NCBI GenBank assembly: GCA_030407005.1
Contig: JAUDYN010000009.1
Span: forward strand, 248,001-312,000
Direction: 5' to 3'
DNA: 64,000 bases
DNA from: Desarmillaria ectypa
Taxonomy: Eukaryota > Basidiomycota > Agaricomycetes > Agaricales > Physalacriaceae
The translations under genes were made by a program, and so were the position numbers. The stretch's first letter is position 1, and every line of letters starts with the position of its first letter. Below the pieces are notes generated by a model, which saw nothing but the letters and a program-made list of their open reading frames with translations, did no database searches and was not told the DNA's origin. This document shows positions 11,001 to 22,300 of this stretch, in pieces.

Positions 11001-13795
11001 GTACATACAAACCAGCCGCAACAGGAACAATGAAATTCCTGACAAGACAATGCTCGCTTTGCCTTGTCCTTCTGAAAATTTTCCTAATGCTGGCGTAATT
11101 TTCTTTCGCTGAACCCTCCCAGCTCTCCCGGTCAACATGAACGTCAACAATAGTGACGAGTGAATGGTACAGCCTGGAGTTGATCACAGAAAGTGAGATG
11201 ATGCAAAGCAAAGTCTCCGCACTGCATTCACTACCCGTCGCCCAACAGAATTCAGCGAATCTTGCGTACGGGCAAGGTCCAAGCGAATAACGAGTCATCC
11301 CAGAAACGCAGACTGGCTTCCTCGGCCAGTGCAATAAGAAAGCCAGAAAATGCTACAGGTCAAAGGGACCGGCGAGAAATCAGACACGCGATGGTTGATC
11401 GTCGGCACCTGGGAGATATCCAAGACATTTCGAGACACCTTCCGATGTGTGGAGGGGTGACACTGAGGAGGGACGAACGGAAATTTTCTATTCTTCTTTA
11501 AGCGCCTCCTTGCCTCCTTTCCTACAAGGGAAAGGGCGACCCAGCTCCGAGTATGCCCCGTGACGCCCCTTCTCCCCAACGCTAATCGAATATTATACTC
11601 TAGACATCCAGGCCCCTTCCCATTTTGTGATGACAGTGATAGGAATGATCTTGAATCCAGCTAGCTCAAAGAATTCGAGCGTCTGTCCCGTCATTTGAAA
11701 TTAATATCTGGTGTTTCGAGGTTTCCGGGTCGTGCCTTATGATTCTTCAAGATGACGTCGTCCACATCTTATTCAGAGTAGACAAATTGCCTCGTCGACT
11801 TTCTTCATCGTTGTCTATCTATGGATATAGATTAGCTAAACGCTGAAGGTGAAAATAGTCGCGACCTCACATTCTCTGAGCCCTTGATAAAAAAAACCGA
11901 CACACGGTGTTGGTTTGCAGGTAGTAGATTCACATGTGTCCCATGGTCCATCGAGCATTCAATAATTATTTCGGACCTGACGTCCCTATCCTCCGGAGGA
12001 TGAGGTTATGAGATGAACTCTGGAAGCTTGTAAAATCTTCTTAACGAAATGGTCACTCGTTAATTCCATACGTAGTTGGTGTGCCTTGTTACGCGACGGC
12101 GGTGAATCTGTATGTTGCAGATATGGAGCGCAGCGTATGGTGTGAGAGCGGAATACTGGAGTGACGGTCAATTGCTTGAAGAAGAATTGACCGTCGCCCC
12201 AGGATGTTCGACTAGGCTTAGCTAATGTGGCGCGTCGCCGCTCTCTACTAGGTACTACGTCGTTCTTCAACACTGTAATCCCAGACAAATGAGAAATATC
12301 GGTATATTATACACGATAGGAAGCGCCTGTAGTAAAACACGTCAAGTACAGCCTTACATTGAAATGAAAATGAAGAATGATAAAGAAATGGGAAGAAGGG
12401 AGACGCATGAATCCAGATATATCATGCGTGGCAGAGCACAATAAATACATGCGCGGAGGAAGAGTGGGATGGATACCGCGATTGCGAAGGGTTTATGAGT
12501 TGATGCAGGTAACTGCATCATAAGGATGTGATGATAACAGCCGCAGAGAATGAGGGCTATGCGGTGGCGTTCGTTGCGATCCGTATGAAAACAGCTTCCA
12601 TCAACAAAACCGGAACGTCCATACGGAAGGAGAGCCAGAAGCTTGGAAGTTTTACCCTATCCAATAGTTAGAGTTCATCGTATCGTGGGATAGCGTGCAA
12701 CAAGAAACGTGTGGAAGGGATAACAATATGTAGGCCGCTGGAGGACGCATTTTGCAACAATAAGGATGGTGAAGTCATTTCCGATGGCTGTTACATTTGT
12801 GGTACCCGAGGTGAAACGAGATGAGGGAATAATATAGGCAGCTCGACAGTCACCGATTCGGGGAGCGAGGTGGCGTGCCTCATGAACGCCTCCATTTTAC
12901 TGGACACGATCGATGATTAGATCATGAAGAAATGGGCTTTTCTTCCAACCGGCAGAGTTATGCTTAGTCCTTGTAGGATAACGTGCGGCTAAGGATTGTA
13001 AAACGACGAATAAGGAGCTGTATCAAAGAATTAGATGGGTTGTGCGGAAAAAGGGTGCGGTATGCTTCGAGCGACCCAGAGCCGTTCATAGTGGTCCTTG
13101 GTCTCTTATACTTTGGCACGAATGAGAAAGCCGCGATTCTGGTGGCGTTCCCATGGTACAGCGACTCTGCATTGACGTTATCAAAAAAGAGCGTTTTTTT
13201 TTAGTAATATCAGGATATGCACTCACGTAGGCGTTGCATGATCTCAATGTTCATTTCCAGGGGATAGTATCTGACTCTCGCAAGTCCGAGGCTAACGTCT
13301 TCCCTAATGAGCAATTGTGAGATACATCAGATTTGAAATTGTGATGACTTACTGACCGTCCGTCCAATGATGGAGCGGTAATCCTTGCTCACCCAGGTTC
13401 GCATGTATGGCACTATGCTTTCTTCAGCTGATCCATCGATAAGTTTCGGTCACCAGCGTTGCCCACAAAGCCTTCCGCCACGCTCGAGCGCATATATGGT
13501 CACCAAAAGTAAGCCTACTGTGCGAGCTTAAAGGGCATTGCACAGTAAACTTCACTGTCATCCAAAGCCGATGGTAAGATTTGTGATCCGATGGGGACGC
13601 AAGCGCAAGCTAGGTGCGTAGAGATGATTCGCTATTGTAAGCATGCTCCATAGGTAGAACGCCCTAGGTTTTCCGGCAGGCACGTAAACATGCCAATGTA
13701 GCAGCCGTTCCCAAGCAAGACCTAGCAAATACGGGGTGTGAACACAAAGCAAAGAAGCAAGTTGAAAAGACGCACGAAGACTTTGAATCTGTTAA
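11001..13795. other. Gene-poor stretch, nothing recognised
   Basis: Open frames up to 144 codons occur on both strands (for example 10900-11334, -), but none shows a family motif, a believable exon structure or a match to another part of the window. No tRNA, LTR or terminal inverted repeat is visible. Confidence 0.5.
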
Positions 13796-14822
13796 TTGCT
13801 CGGTTGCTGTGGCTCCACATACACGATGATATCTCCACACGAAGTCATGGGTAGGATGATATTCCCTTGGCTAAAGATCCAGGTTTTCATGCTGCCAAAG
13901 CCTCCAACGCGACCCGCTATCACTCCACGATATTCAGCTACGTCTTCACGCATTTGGTCGCGTCACACATATCGCTTGAAGTCGCCACTGTCTTAGGTCT
14001 TGTAGAGAGGATCCAGTGAACTCAGAAGATTCTGGGGTGTAGAGGGCAGTTAATTCCTCGGTGAAGACCTGAGAAAAAGCTACGCACATGAAAACTGCTC
14101 AAAAAAAAAAAACCGCTGCTGCATATTCATCCATTAGGAGCGGCATAAGGATGGCTCCACAGATACGCAGCGAACTTGTTATGGACGTCAGGAGGACGAC
14201 ATCCTGAGTTCGCTGCGATATCCAACATCCACCAACTGCGGTATCACAGGGACCATGCTCATCTGAGTTGGAAAGCAATTTGTGGATTTGTATCTGACCT
14301 TAGACAGACGTCGTCGCCGTCGAGAGGTGAGCATATCTACCAGCGCTCGACGTCAATCGCCGTTGAGAAGACAAAATAAGACGCATACCAGAGCTACATC
14401 TGATACAGTGGCTTCGATGCCGTTCATCCACGACATCCTACTTGACCAGTACCGAGCACTGAGAAAAAATTTGATGATCCAGGAAGATGTGACTGATCAA
14501 GACGCCTCCGCAGAACTGCAGCAGTGCAACTTGCTCGATATCCAATGAAGGCGTCTTCACGTATCTGGGTGCGGCACAGTTCCATGCTCAGATGCATACA
14601 TACCGACGATTTGGAAAGGAATTTGTTGCCCTGGAGAGCCGTCGTCACCGTCGGGCATGTGAGTCCATATCTACCAGCACTCAGCGTCAACCACCGCCGA
14701 AAAGAGAAAATGAGACGCGTACCACGGTACAGTACCCTCATCGCCTTTCCGCCACGACGTCCTACTCGAATGCCAAGCGCTGAGAAAAGGGTTGACAATG
14801 CTGGAAGATAGCAGGGAGGATT
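13796..14822 (+). repeat. Dispersed modular repeat, copy I
   Basis: The segment matches 25,056-25,830 in the same order and orientation: first a block near 13,811 (GGCTCCACATACAC..., compare 25,069), then two tandem modules about 330 bp apart. Each module has CCATGCTCA, GTCGTC(G/A)CCGTCG, CATATCTACCAGC and a GAGAAAATGAGACGCGTACC-type word; the second module (14,540-14,820) is the better preserved. Open frames within it are short and mutually inconsistent, so I do not treat it as coding. It could be a non-autonomous transposon or a satellite-like element. Confidence 0.75.
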
Positions 14823-14964
14823 ATTTCCGCGGGATGTGCGATCACGTGAAGCTGTCACCGGCCCGCACGGCGACCCACAGTTTGAACTTGCTCTATTGCC
14901 ACTGCGACGACCGTCTTCCTCTCGACGGCCCTACATAGCGAGAAACTATAAAGGAAGCATTGCT

Positions 14965-16364
14965 ATGTCACCTTTTAACGCATCAGTCTCGTGCGCTGCG
15001 GAATGGCCCACTGAGATAAGTCACTTGGCAGGCTTACTTGACTCTCCAATTCCCTCGCAACTCGTCAACGGTCCTTGCCCAGTCGTCTCTTCCCGGGCCT
15101 CCCCTCTGCTTGAGGAGCTCAGAAATGTCCTTTCAAGCTCACCAGAACAACTCACAGGGTCAACTTCGGAAATATGCGATATCTTGGATTTGCTGCTTTC
15201 AACGGTTGGCACACTAAGGGCTCTCTCCGATGTTCTGAAGAATAATGCTGCGCAGTCAACGATACCGTTTTGGTCTCTGTTAATACGCTCACTGGCATTT
15301 ATCTGTTATGATAAGTCATATACATTGTAGGTGTGAATGAAATGAAATCAGAATTATTTGCTAACGAAATTGTGAACAGGGAAGAGGCGGCTTTCGTTCG
15401 ACCGCGGTTATCGCACGTGCGAAGTGTTATGGAGGATGGACATGCTTCATTGCTGATATCTCATATCGTTGAAGATATTCAACGGCCGAGGCCGATCATA
15501 GACGATGAAGTTTCAGGGCGGCCGTCCAATATCACAGCCGAACGCTCGAACGAAGAGTCACAGGAAGAATATGACTCCGAAACATCATACGACGACGAAT
15601 CATCCTTGAATAATGGCACTAGCTATGAACGCACGGAGGCTTCAACAGATCCGACGTCTGCTCAGTCGTCCTACGTTCCCCTTGATGCCCACATCCTCGC
15701 TCATTGGAGACACCCGAACTCTGTTGTTCTTCCGTACCTTTGTGTGACCGATCAGGAAGACATATTCAGCCTAATGAGCAGTGTTCTTTATCAACGTTCC
15801 ACTTGGGGAATTCCTGAGCCCGTTGTTGGAATTATCCTGTCAAAAACAGGGTTCGTTGGGCACGTGGTGCTAGGTTGGCTTGACGAAGAGCGCGCTGAAC
15901 CCGACGTTCTAGTGCGTCGGTTTCTTCTCCTGACTCATTTACCGCCACTGATTGAATTTGAATAGCCGGCAGCTCGATTTGCATGTGGAGATGAGACGCG
16001 TACAGACCCCTCGTTAGGAGTGTACGATCTTACTGACCCAGTAAGTGCTCTCAAATTTGGGCAATTTATCATCAGCCTTCGCGCGCATGTCGAGGGAATC
16101 GTGGCCCAGTGCGAAACACCGACGTTCAAACGGCTTTCATGGAGATCAGATACTATCGATGATGACAATCGCGGGTCCGAAGAACAATGGGAACAAACTA
16201 TCGTTAATTGGCTTAGTACGGTTGAAAGATGGTTGGTGTTTCTTTATTTGGCGTTACCCTTATCCCTCATGTATTTAACAGCAACGTGGACCACAGAGGA
16301 CCTTCTGAACCTTCCTCCACCCATTGCTGCTCATCCACCATGGCTGACTCCGAAAAGCGCGTAA
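14965..16364 (+). CDS. Uncharacterised Agaricomycete protein, gene 1 of a pair
   Basis: I read three exons: 14,965-15,326, 15,380-15,911 and 15,966-16,364, giving about 430 aa. Intron 1 is 15,327-15,379. Intron 2 (15,912-15,965, GTGCGT...AATAG with a CTGAC branch site) removes an in-frame TAG at 15,963-15,965. The middle of the protein is acidic and Ser/Thr-rich. The best-structured part reads LAHWRHPNSVVLPYL, DIFSLMSSVLYQRSTWGIPEP and SKTGFVGHVVLGWLD, then VYDLTDPVSALKFGQFI. I recall this sequence style from many unnamed Agaricomycete proteins, but no function is known to me. The C-terminus is ambiguous: an alternative intron at 16,232-16,281 would fuse this gene in frame to the next one. 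Unspliced, it ends in a hydrophobic stretch and stops at 16,362-16,364, overlapping the start of gene 2 by 25 bases. Confidence 0.65.
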
Positions 16365-18523
16365 CGCGGTCTACTTCCAAGTCTAGGTCTGCACACCGTC
16401 TGAAGCGTTCTATGTCTGCTGACAGCAAACGCGAACCTCCCCCAGCGGAGCTTGCTCAATTGCTATCGGATATCGATCTCGCACATTCCCGAGAACGTTC
16501 CCTCGGAGCTACGGATTTGACGACCCTGCTGGATAGAGCGTCTGCCCTGCCTGCGGAACGTGGAAGGCAGGAGTGAGTAACGGCCGATCGTGGTTCTTTG
16601 AATCGCTCCCTCACCATTTTGCAGAACAAAGACGGATGGTGGATCGTCCAATACTGGAAAGACTGGAAAACGATCGAAGAGTGCTGATGCACTGTCTTGT
16701 TCATCGTATGTCTTCCTTTTTGATTGTTTCCCGACTACGGATGCTCATACTGGGCCATCAGTTTGGGTGCAAAGTCCTTGGCTGGTATATCCCCTACTGC
16801 AAAGTTGTCTTTCTCCAGCTATGCGCATGACCGCAAAATCATCAGTTTGACCAACATACAGCTGGAAGCGGATGCAAAAATCGCTAACGTTTCGGAGATC
16901 AACGAGATGCTTAAAATCTATGGGGAAATGACTCAGTATATGAAGCCACCTGTCAATGAGGCAAGTACTTGTCCAATGACTGACTTGTGCCCATTGATCT
17001 TTATCCTACTTAGCCCGAATTACCTGTAGTTGACAAACGGGTTGAACAAGTTCGCGATCATTTTCTCTCTCAAGTAGATGCATGCTCTGGGAGCAAAAAC
17101 ACTCCCGAGCTTCCACGACACTTTTGGGAGGTCATTTTGGGCTGTCTGTCATCTCTCTTGTGGGCGTCAGTCGGTGGCTACTCAAAGGAACTCGGCGGCA
17201 ATTTGCACAACGAAGCCGAAGCTCGTCATGAGTGGGATATTCTTCTGAACTTGGGATTCGTTGAGACTCGTGAGCTTGCCTCTGGGCGAGTAGTGTAAGT
17301 CTCGTCTATTTACCAATCCATGTTCTCTATTCACCTTGGATTGTAGTCTTGAAAGGGCCCTGTTGCTCTCCCGGAATGTTGCCGCAGATATGATGCAAGC
17401 CTCCCTTGACCCTGATGGTGCTGAATTCAAGAGTATCGCAGAGCAGTCGCTCAATATCGCTTTTCAACATGCTCGACCATTAGGCGACGTTGACTCCAAG
17501 CTTCTCCGTCAGTCGCGCAGCTTTCTTGCTGTTGCTCTCACGCAATCCAATGACGTTTCAGCGCTTTTTGATAATGCTGGGGCAGCCAAGATAGCTATAC
17601 TAAAGCGTGCAGGAGATGAACCGGAGCTGGGCATCGTTGACGCCATCTTGGCGTTGCCGTTGGAGCACCTGAAGAACATCGAGGAACCTCTCATTCGTGT
17701 TACAGAGACCCGCGCAACCGTTCAGGCCGCCAGCAGGACTCTCAGCCCAGATAATATTGCTGAGCCAGATGATAATGTGGTGTCAGAGAAGCCGAACGTG
17801 AAAAGATCTAGGTCGACTCGCGGGAGCTCAAGACGCGCCCAGTCTACCACGACGCAGAGGGAGCTACTTGCCATTGCGGAAGAGCGGGAAGGGCGTTTCC
17901 AGGCACCCAACAGGGAGGATAACAAGGGAGGAACAAGTGCTACCCAGGTCGTCAACACTGCAGAATTGCTGCACCCCTTTGCGGTGACATGCTCCGAGAC
18001 CAAATCAGCACCCAAGATGGTATTCGCTCCTGGTGTGGTGATGAACGTCAAGGAGCTCCTCACCAAACTTCTGCTGGCCGTCCTAGTCGCCGAGTACAAA
18101 AAGCCTACCCAGACTTACCCGAAGGCTCTTGTGCAAGCAAAAATGTATCTGGAAGCCTCGGTTAGGTATCTCGCAAGTCTGGGAGTGACCAAGCAAGCAG
18201 TCTTCGCGCTAGCTACAGATGGTGTCGAAGGAGCTATTCTCATGGCTTGGTGTTCTAGCGACTCAGAGGCGAGCTCTTTTCTTTCGCTACTATACTTCAT
18301 GTTCACATTGTTCTAGAGCGTCTATATTGTGGAACGCAATGTACGGACATTCAATGTCTCCTCACCCATTGAGGTCTACCATTTCGTGACGGTACTTCTA
18401 CGTCTACGAGAGTACAGTGATACTGCGCTGAAGGATGCGGTCGAGGAGGCATTACGAGCCGATGATTTCAAGCAAACCAGCTGGAACAAAACAGAACAAT
18501 TCAATAGGATAGAGCAAGGTTAA
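16340..18523 (+). CDS. Uncharacterised protein with PD-(D/E)XK-like C-terminus, gene 2 of a pair
   Basis: The start MADSEKR lies in a strong context (CCACCATGG). Six exons: 16,340-16,572; 16,625-16,705; 16,762-16,960; 17,014-17,294; 17,347-18,268; 18,317-18,523; about 640 aa. Intron 3 (16,961-17,013) appears to use a GC donor (GAG|GCAAGT). Intron 5 is either 18,269-18,316 (GC donor) or 18,250-18,318 (GT donor); both remove a TAG and keep frame. The N-terminus is basic and Ser-rich, the middle is helical, then a basic linker (KRSRSTRGSSRR) precedes the C-terminal domain. That domain has VAEYKKP (E-x-K), QAKMY (Q-x3-Y) and VYIVERNVRTF. E-x-K followed by Q-x3-Y resembles RecB-like nuclease folds, but I see no Asp where the upstream catalytic acid should be. 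The nuclease idea is therefore inference, and the domain may be inactive. Confidence 0.65.
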
Positions 18524-18851
18524 TTGGGATTTATGGATGCTTTTCTTTGGCTTTGGCTGATGTGTACACATGCTTTCTACTTGCTATCGAAACGCCCCGC
18601 TAATTATTTTATATTTGTTATGCGTATTTTTTCATACGCGGTGGCATTGGGCGTATAATACCTGTTTATGTCGCCTACATGTTCAATGTTGAACGTTGAA
18701 CGTTCAAACGCTCGGCACTTGTTTCCCTTCGCATAGCTTCTATCCAAAGCCTCCTATAATCATACATTGAGAAGCGTTCCGCGAGCAGACTTGCTAGACA
18801 CACTGGTGTCATTGGATGAATGGACCTGGAGTAGACCTTGGCAAGCAAGGT
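18524..18851. other. 3' flank of the gene pair
   Basis: AT-rich sequence after the stop of gene 2, presumably the 3' untranslated region. It contains a small perfect palindrome TTGAACGTTCAA near 18,697. No gene seen. Confidence 0.5.
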
Positions 18852-19314
18852 AACTCATTTTGAACTGTATGCTACATTGCTGGCCGTTATTTCCATGATT
18901 TTCTTAGTGAACAGACCAGGCGATCACGGTTGAAGTACCCCCAAAGCTCATTGAGCACATCCTCGATGAGCTCAGCGACCACCACACCTCCCTTATCGCA
19001 GTGTTTTGTCTGTTTCCGAGCCTTCCACGGTTGAGCCCTGTACCATCTCTTCCAAACGATCCACTTCGACAGAGAATCAGGTTTTTATTCATTTTTATTT
19101 TTAACCAATTCCTTGTTCTCTGTGATATTTCACCCATAGTGCCCAACATCGTCCGCTCACCCGAAATCGTTTCCCAGGGCAAGAGCCTCAGCTTCCTCCC
19201 TTTCCCAATGTCACCTTGCTGCACTCCAGGGGCCACCTCGACGATCTGCGGCAGATCGACTTTCTGGCCATCATTTCTCTTACGCTGGAGGACATCGTGT
19301 TTCTTGCCATGATG
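18852..19314 (+). pseudogene. F-box gene fragment, segmental duplicate I
   Basis: The sequence is nearly identical to 25,896-26,344, apart from a length change in a T-rich intron. A reading frame gives VEVPPKLIEHILDELSDHH, then after a frame change CFRAFHG, a TGA, ALYHLFQTIHFDRES, which is the shape of an F-box (LP..LIE.IL..L, C..V.RAFH, LYHLF). After an intron near 19,079-19,138 comes GHLDDLRQIDFLAI, like the leucine-rich part of fungal F-box proteins. Frame shifts and a stop show it is dead. The copy breaks off at about 19,314; what follows does not match the other copy. Confidence 0.75.
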
Positions 19315-22300
19315 GTACGAGCTCAAGTGTGGGAAGCTCAAGAAATAGACAAAAGAATGACAAATCCTTCCTGGTCGTTACTGAGGTCGTCAACTGCCGG
19401 GCTCAACTGGGAAGGCATGGACACAATAGTGGTGCTCGGGTTAATAGCGATTGTCGCTCTCTTTCCTTTACCCGCTATGATCTTATTTCAAATCTCGAAT
19501 GCTTGCCTGTCAAGAGATTAAGAATCTGCCTAAGGGAGACTACCGCCATGATCCCCGTTCCTCACCGTCATCCTCTAGTGCCACTGCACCTCCTCTTTGA
19601 CGAATCGTCAAAACAGACGACAGCCTTCCCGACAGGATATGGCGCGTGAGTGTTAGCGACACTATATTAGACATGCTACTCTTGTACGCATCTTTTCCCT
19701 CGCTTTTCTGAGAGTGCTGAATGTCGAAGGCTGATAGGTCTGCCGTGAATGGTACCCATTTTCTCTCTGGTCAATGATGGCGCCGGCGTGGTCTACGAAA
19801 ATCACTTCAAATCAGGGAGCCTACGAGCCTCGACAGTGCCTCTAGTCTGGTTCCTCCATGTCAATGAACAACTACTTGGTATCCTGTTTCTCTATTGGGA
19901 CCTCGAAAGCAGCATGGAATAAGTGCACATTTTTCCTTCCTCTCCCCCTTTCCTTCTTTCTGACATGCTCGCACATTGTTAGCCCTCTGTCGCACCTTTC
20001 AGACCTTTCTACGGTATGCTTTGGTTTGCTGCCGTGTATACTATGCAATCTACGGCGTCTGAGCTGAACTCCTTTTTGGATAACCATTAGAACTGATTAT
20101 TGATCAGTCTCTCTGTGCGTAGCTTTTACTTCCATCATGCTTAAGATATTGAGTTCCATTTAGATTTGAGCATTTGCGGGCTGCATCTTACGGATTGGAA
20201 CCCCTTATGCAGCAGGCGCCTTGCCGCTAGTAAATTCGACGTCACTTTTGGTGATATATACTCTCGATGGGCCGGAAAGGCAATATCACCTGATAACCGT
20301 ATTAGGACCATGCTTTAGTCAAATGGCCATTTTCTCGCCCTTCCGGCACTATGGACGGGACCACGCGGTAGAGATGTTTATGGTGCTCGATGGCATGGGT
20401 TGGCTGACCAGGACATGAAGACAACGGTGAACGCGCGTTGCTCCATCACTGAGCATTCTGTCCGCAAGTGAGCATGATCCTATGACCATCCGACAGTGAC
20501 TTATATCAATTCCTCCTGCAGGTGCAAACCACATTGGTAAAACGTGTCTATGTCTGTGTGGATGCATATTGCCATGCACCGGATTCCTGAGATCTACTCT
20601 TTTGCCCAAGTGGTTCTTGATACAGATAGAGACAGCACCTAGATGAATACTAAAGTTCTTCTCATATGCGTCAAGCATAGAGAGGCAGACCTCTTTCTGA
20701 ACTTTAGGACAGATTCCCAGACTATGATCTCTACCCACGCCTTCGCGTAACCACGCATGAACCCCAATCTGACCAGCTATGTTGCATCTGAACATGTCTG
20801 ATTAGCGTTTGAGAGGAAGATAGAGGGGAGATTTCGACAATTTAATTGCTCCGTTTCTAAAATAGACTAGTTCCTGTCACTACTGTCAAGCTCTCAGGGA
20901 ATACAGCTCTTCTTTTCATATCACTTGACGAGCTTAATGAGCCCTGAGCTCACTGCAATCAATTTCCTCGCATGCCATCAATCCACTCATATGCCACCGC
21001 CGATTCCACCCCACGTCTCCCGCATTGATATGCCTCGTTAACTGCCCTCATTGACCAGTACCCTAGGGAACACCCTGGATATAACCGCGTTCAGTTGTTT
21101 TTGCAGGGATGAATAAGTAAACATCAGGTGATCGAGGTCCGACATGCGAGCCAAGGGAATGACGGCAAGTTGGCAACACCAGCCATATGACGCCCGACCT
21201 CATTCGATCTCAGCTATCTGCCACGCTTGCCGCACCATTACGGTCCTGACACTATATGTAAGACCCGGTCATGGGTGGGGAACCCTAGTTGTCTTTGAGT
21301 GGCTCAGCTTAATGGTGCCCTAATGAGTTCCCACCACTACAGTCATCTACCATGTTCCCATACATTTGGTGCCGACATACCTCGTATGCTCCTCGCCACC
21401 GGTGTCTGTTACCACCATCAAAATCTTCTACTTCCTGCTTATTCGACCTGTCAGAGACTGCGGGCGTGCAAGCACAAGCGTTGCTCTTACTCCCATTAGA
21501 CAAGTATCACCACCGCGCATTGCCTGTTTGGAACGGATGATATAGACATATTCGCTGGCCTATCTCCGACGACCTGATTAAAACGCGATCAAGTTAAATG
21601 ACCGCAGCTGAGTAGAAACATCTGTATGTGTAATCTTTTTTTGCGCATGCCAGTCCTCGAGATTATTTCTTGCTCGACCCGGATACTATTTGAAGACAGC
21701 ATATTCTTCTGAAATTTTGAGGATGCTCAGTGAATCTTGTATTCTTGCATCTGGTGTACGTGTAATGATGATGATGATTACAGGTCATGTTACGTCCTGA
21801 TACGTGGCTTCGCGGGAGAAGAGTGTTGATGACGAATCATATAAGTACCTACGGAGCTCAATAGAGAGCAAGAACATCAGAGGAATTATGATAGTTTGCA
21901 GGATCAACCTTTATGGAGGTAGGCTTGCTTCGCTTCTGCCGTTCGAATCTCATTCTCAGCGATCTGCGCCGGCAGTTGCAACGTTACTCTTGCTCAAGTG
22001 CAGGTGCAGGATTGTGCTTGGAAAATACGGAGGTTCTGAGAGCTATCGAGATAAGCACATTGATAACAGCTGGACATTCAGGCTCTCGCCGATCGAAGGG
22101 CAATGAGGTTTATAGAAACTTAATAATAAACGACCTGACGGGGATCAATGTCAATCTTACCGATCACCGAAGGTCGGAAAAACAGCGACGCGCGGTGCCT
22201 GAGTATCTCTACAAGACGCTCTACGCACTCAGCTCAGGGAGGTTCAAACGTTCAGGCCTCAGGTGTCAACTAAGGTTCTGACATAAATTCGGCAACCCTG

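Noticed and set aside
21935..21965. tRNA B-box-like GTTCGAATC
   Set aside because: There is no A box at the right distance and no acceptor-stem pairing. The similar word GTTCGAATGC at 3,398 lies in an LTR.
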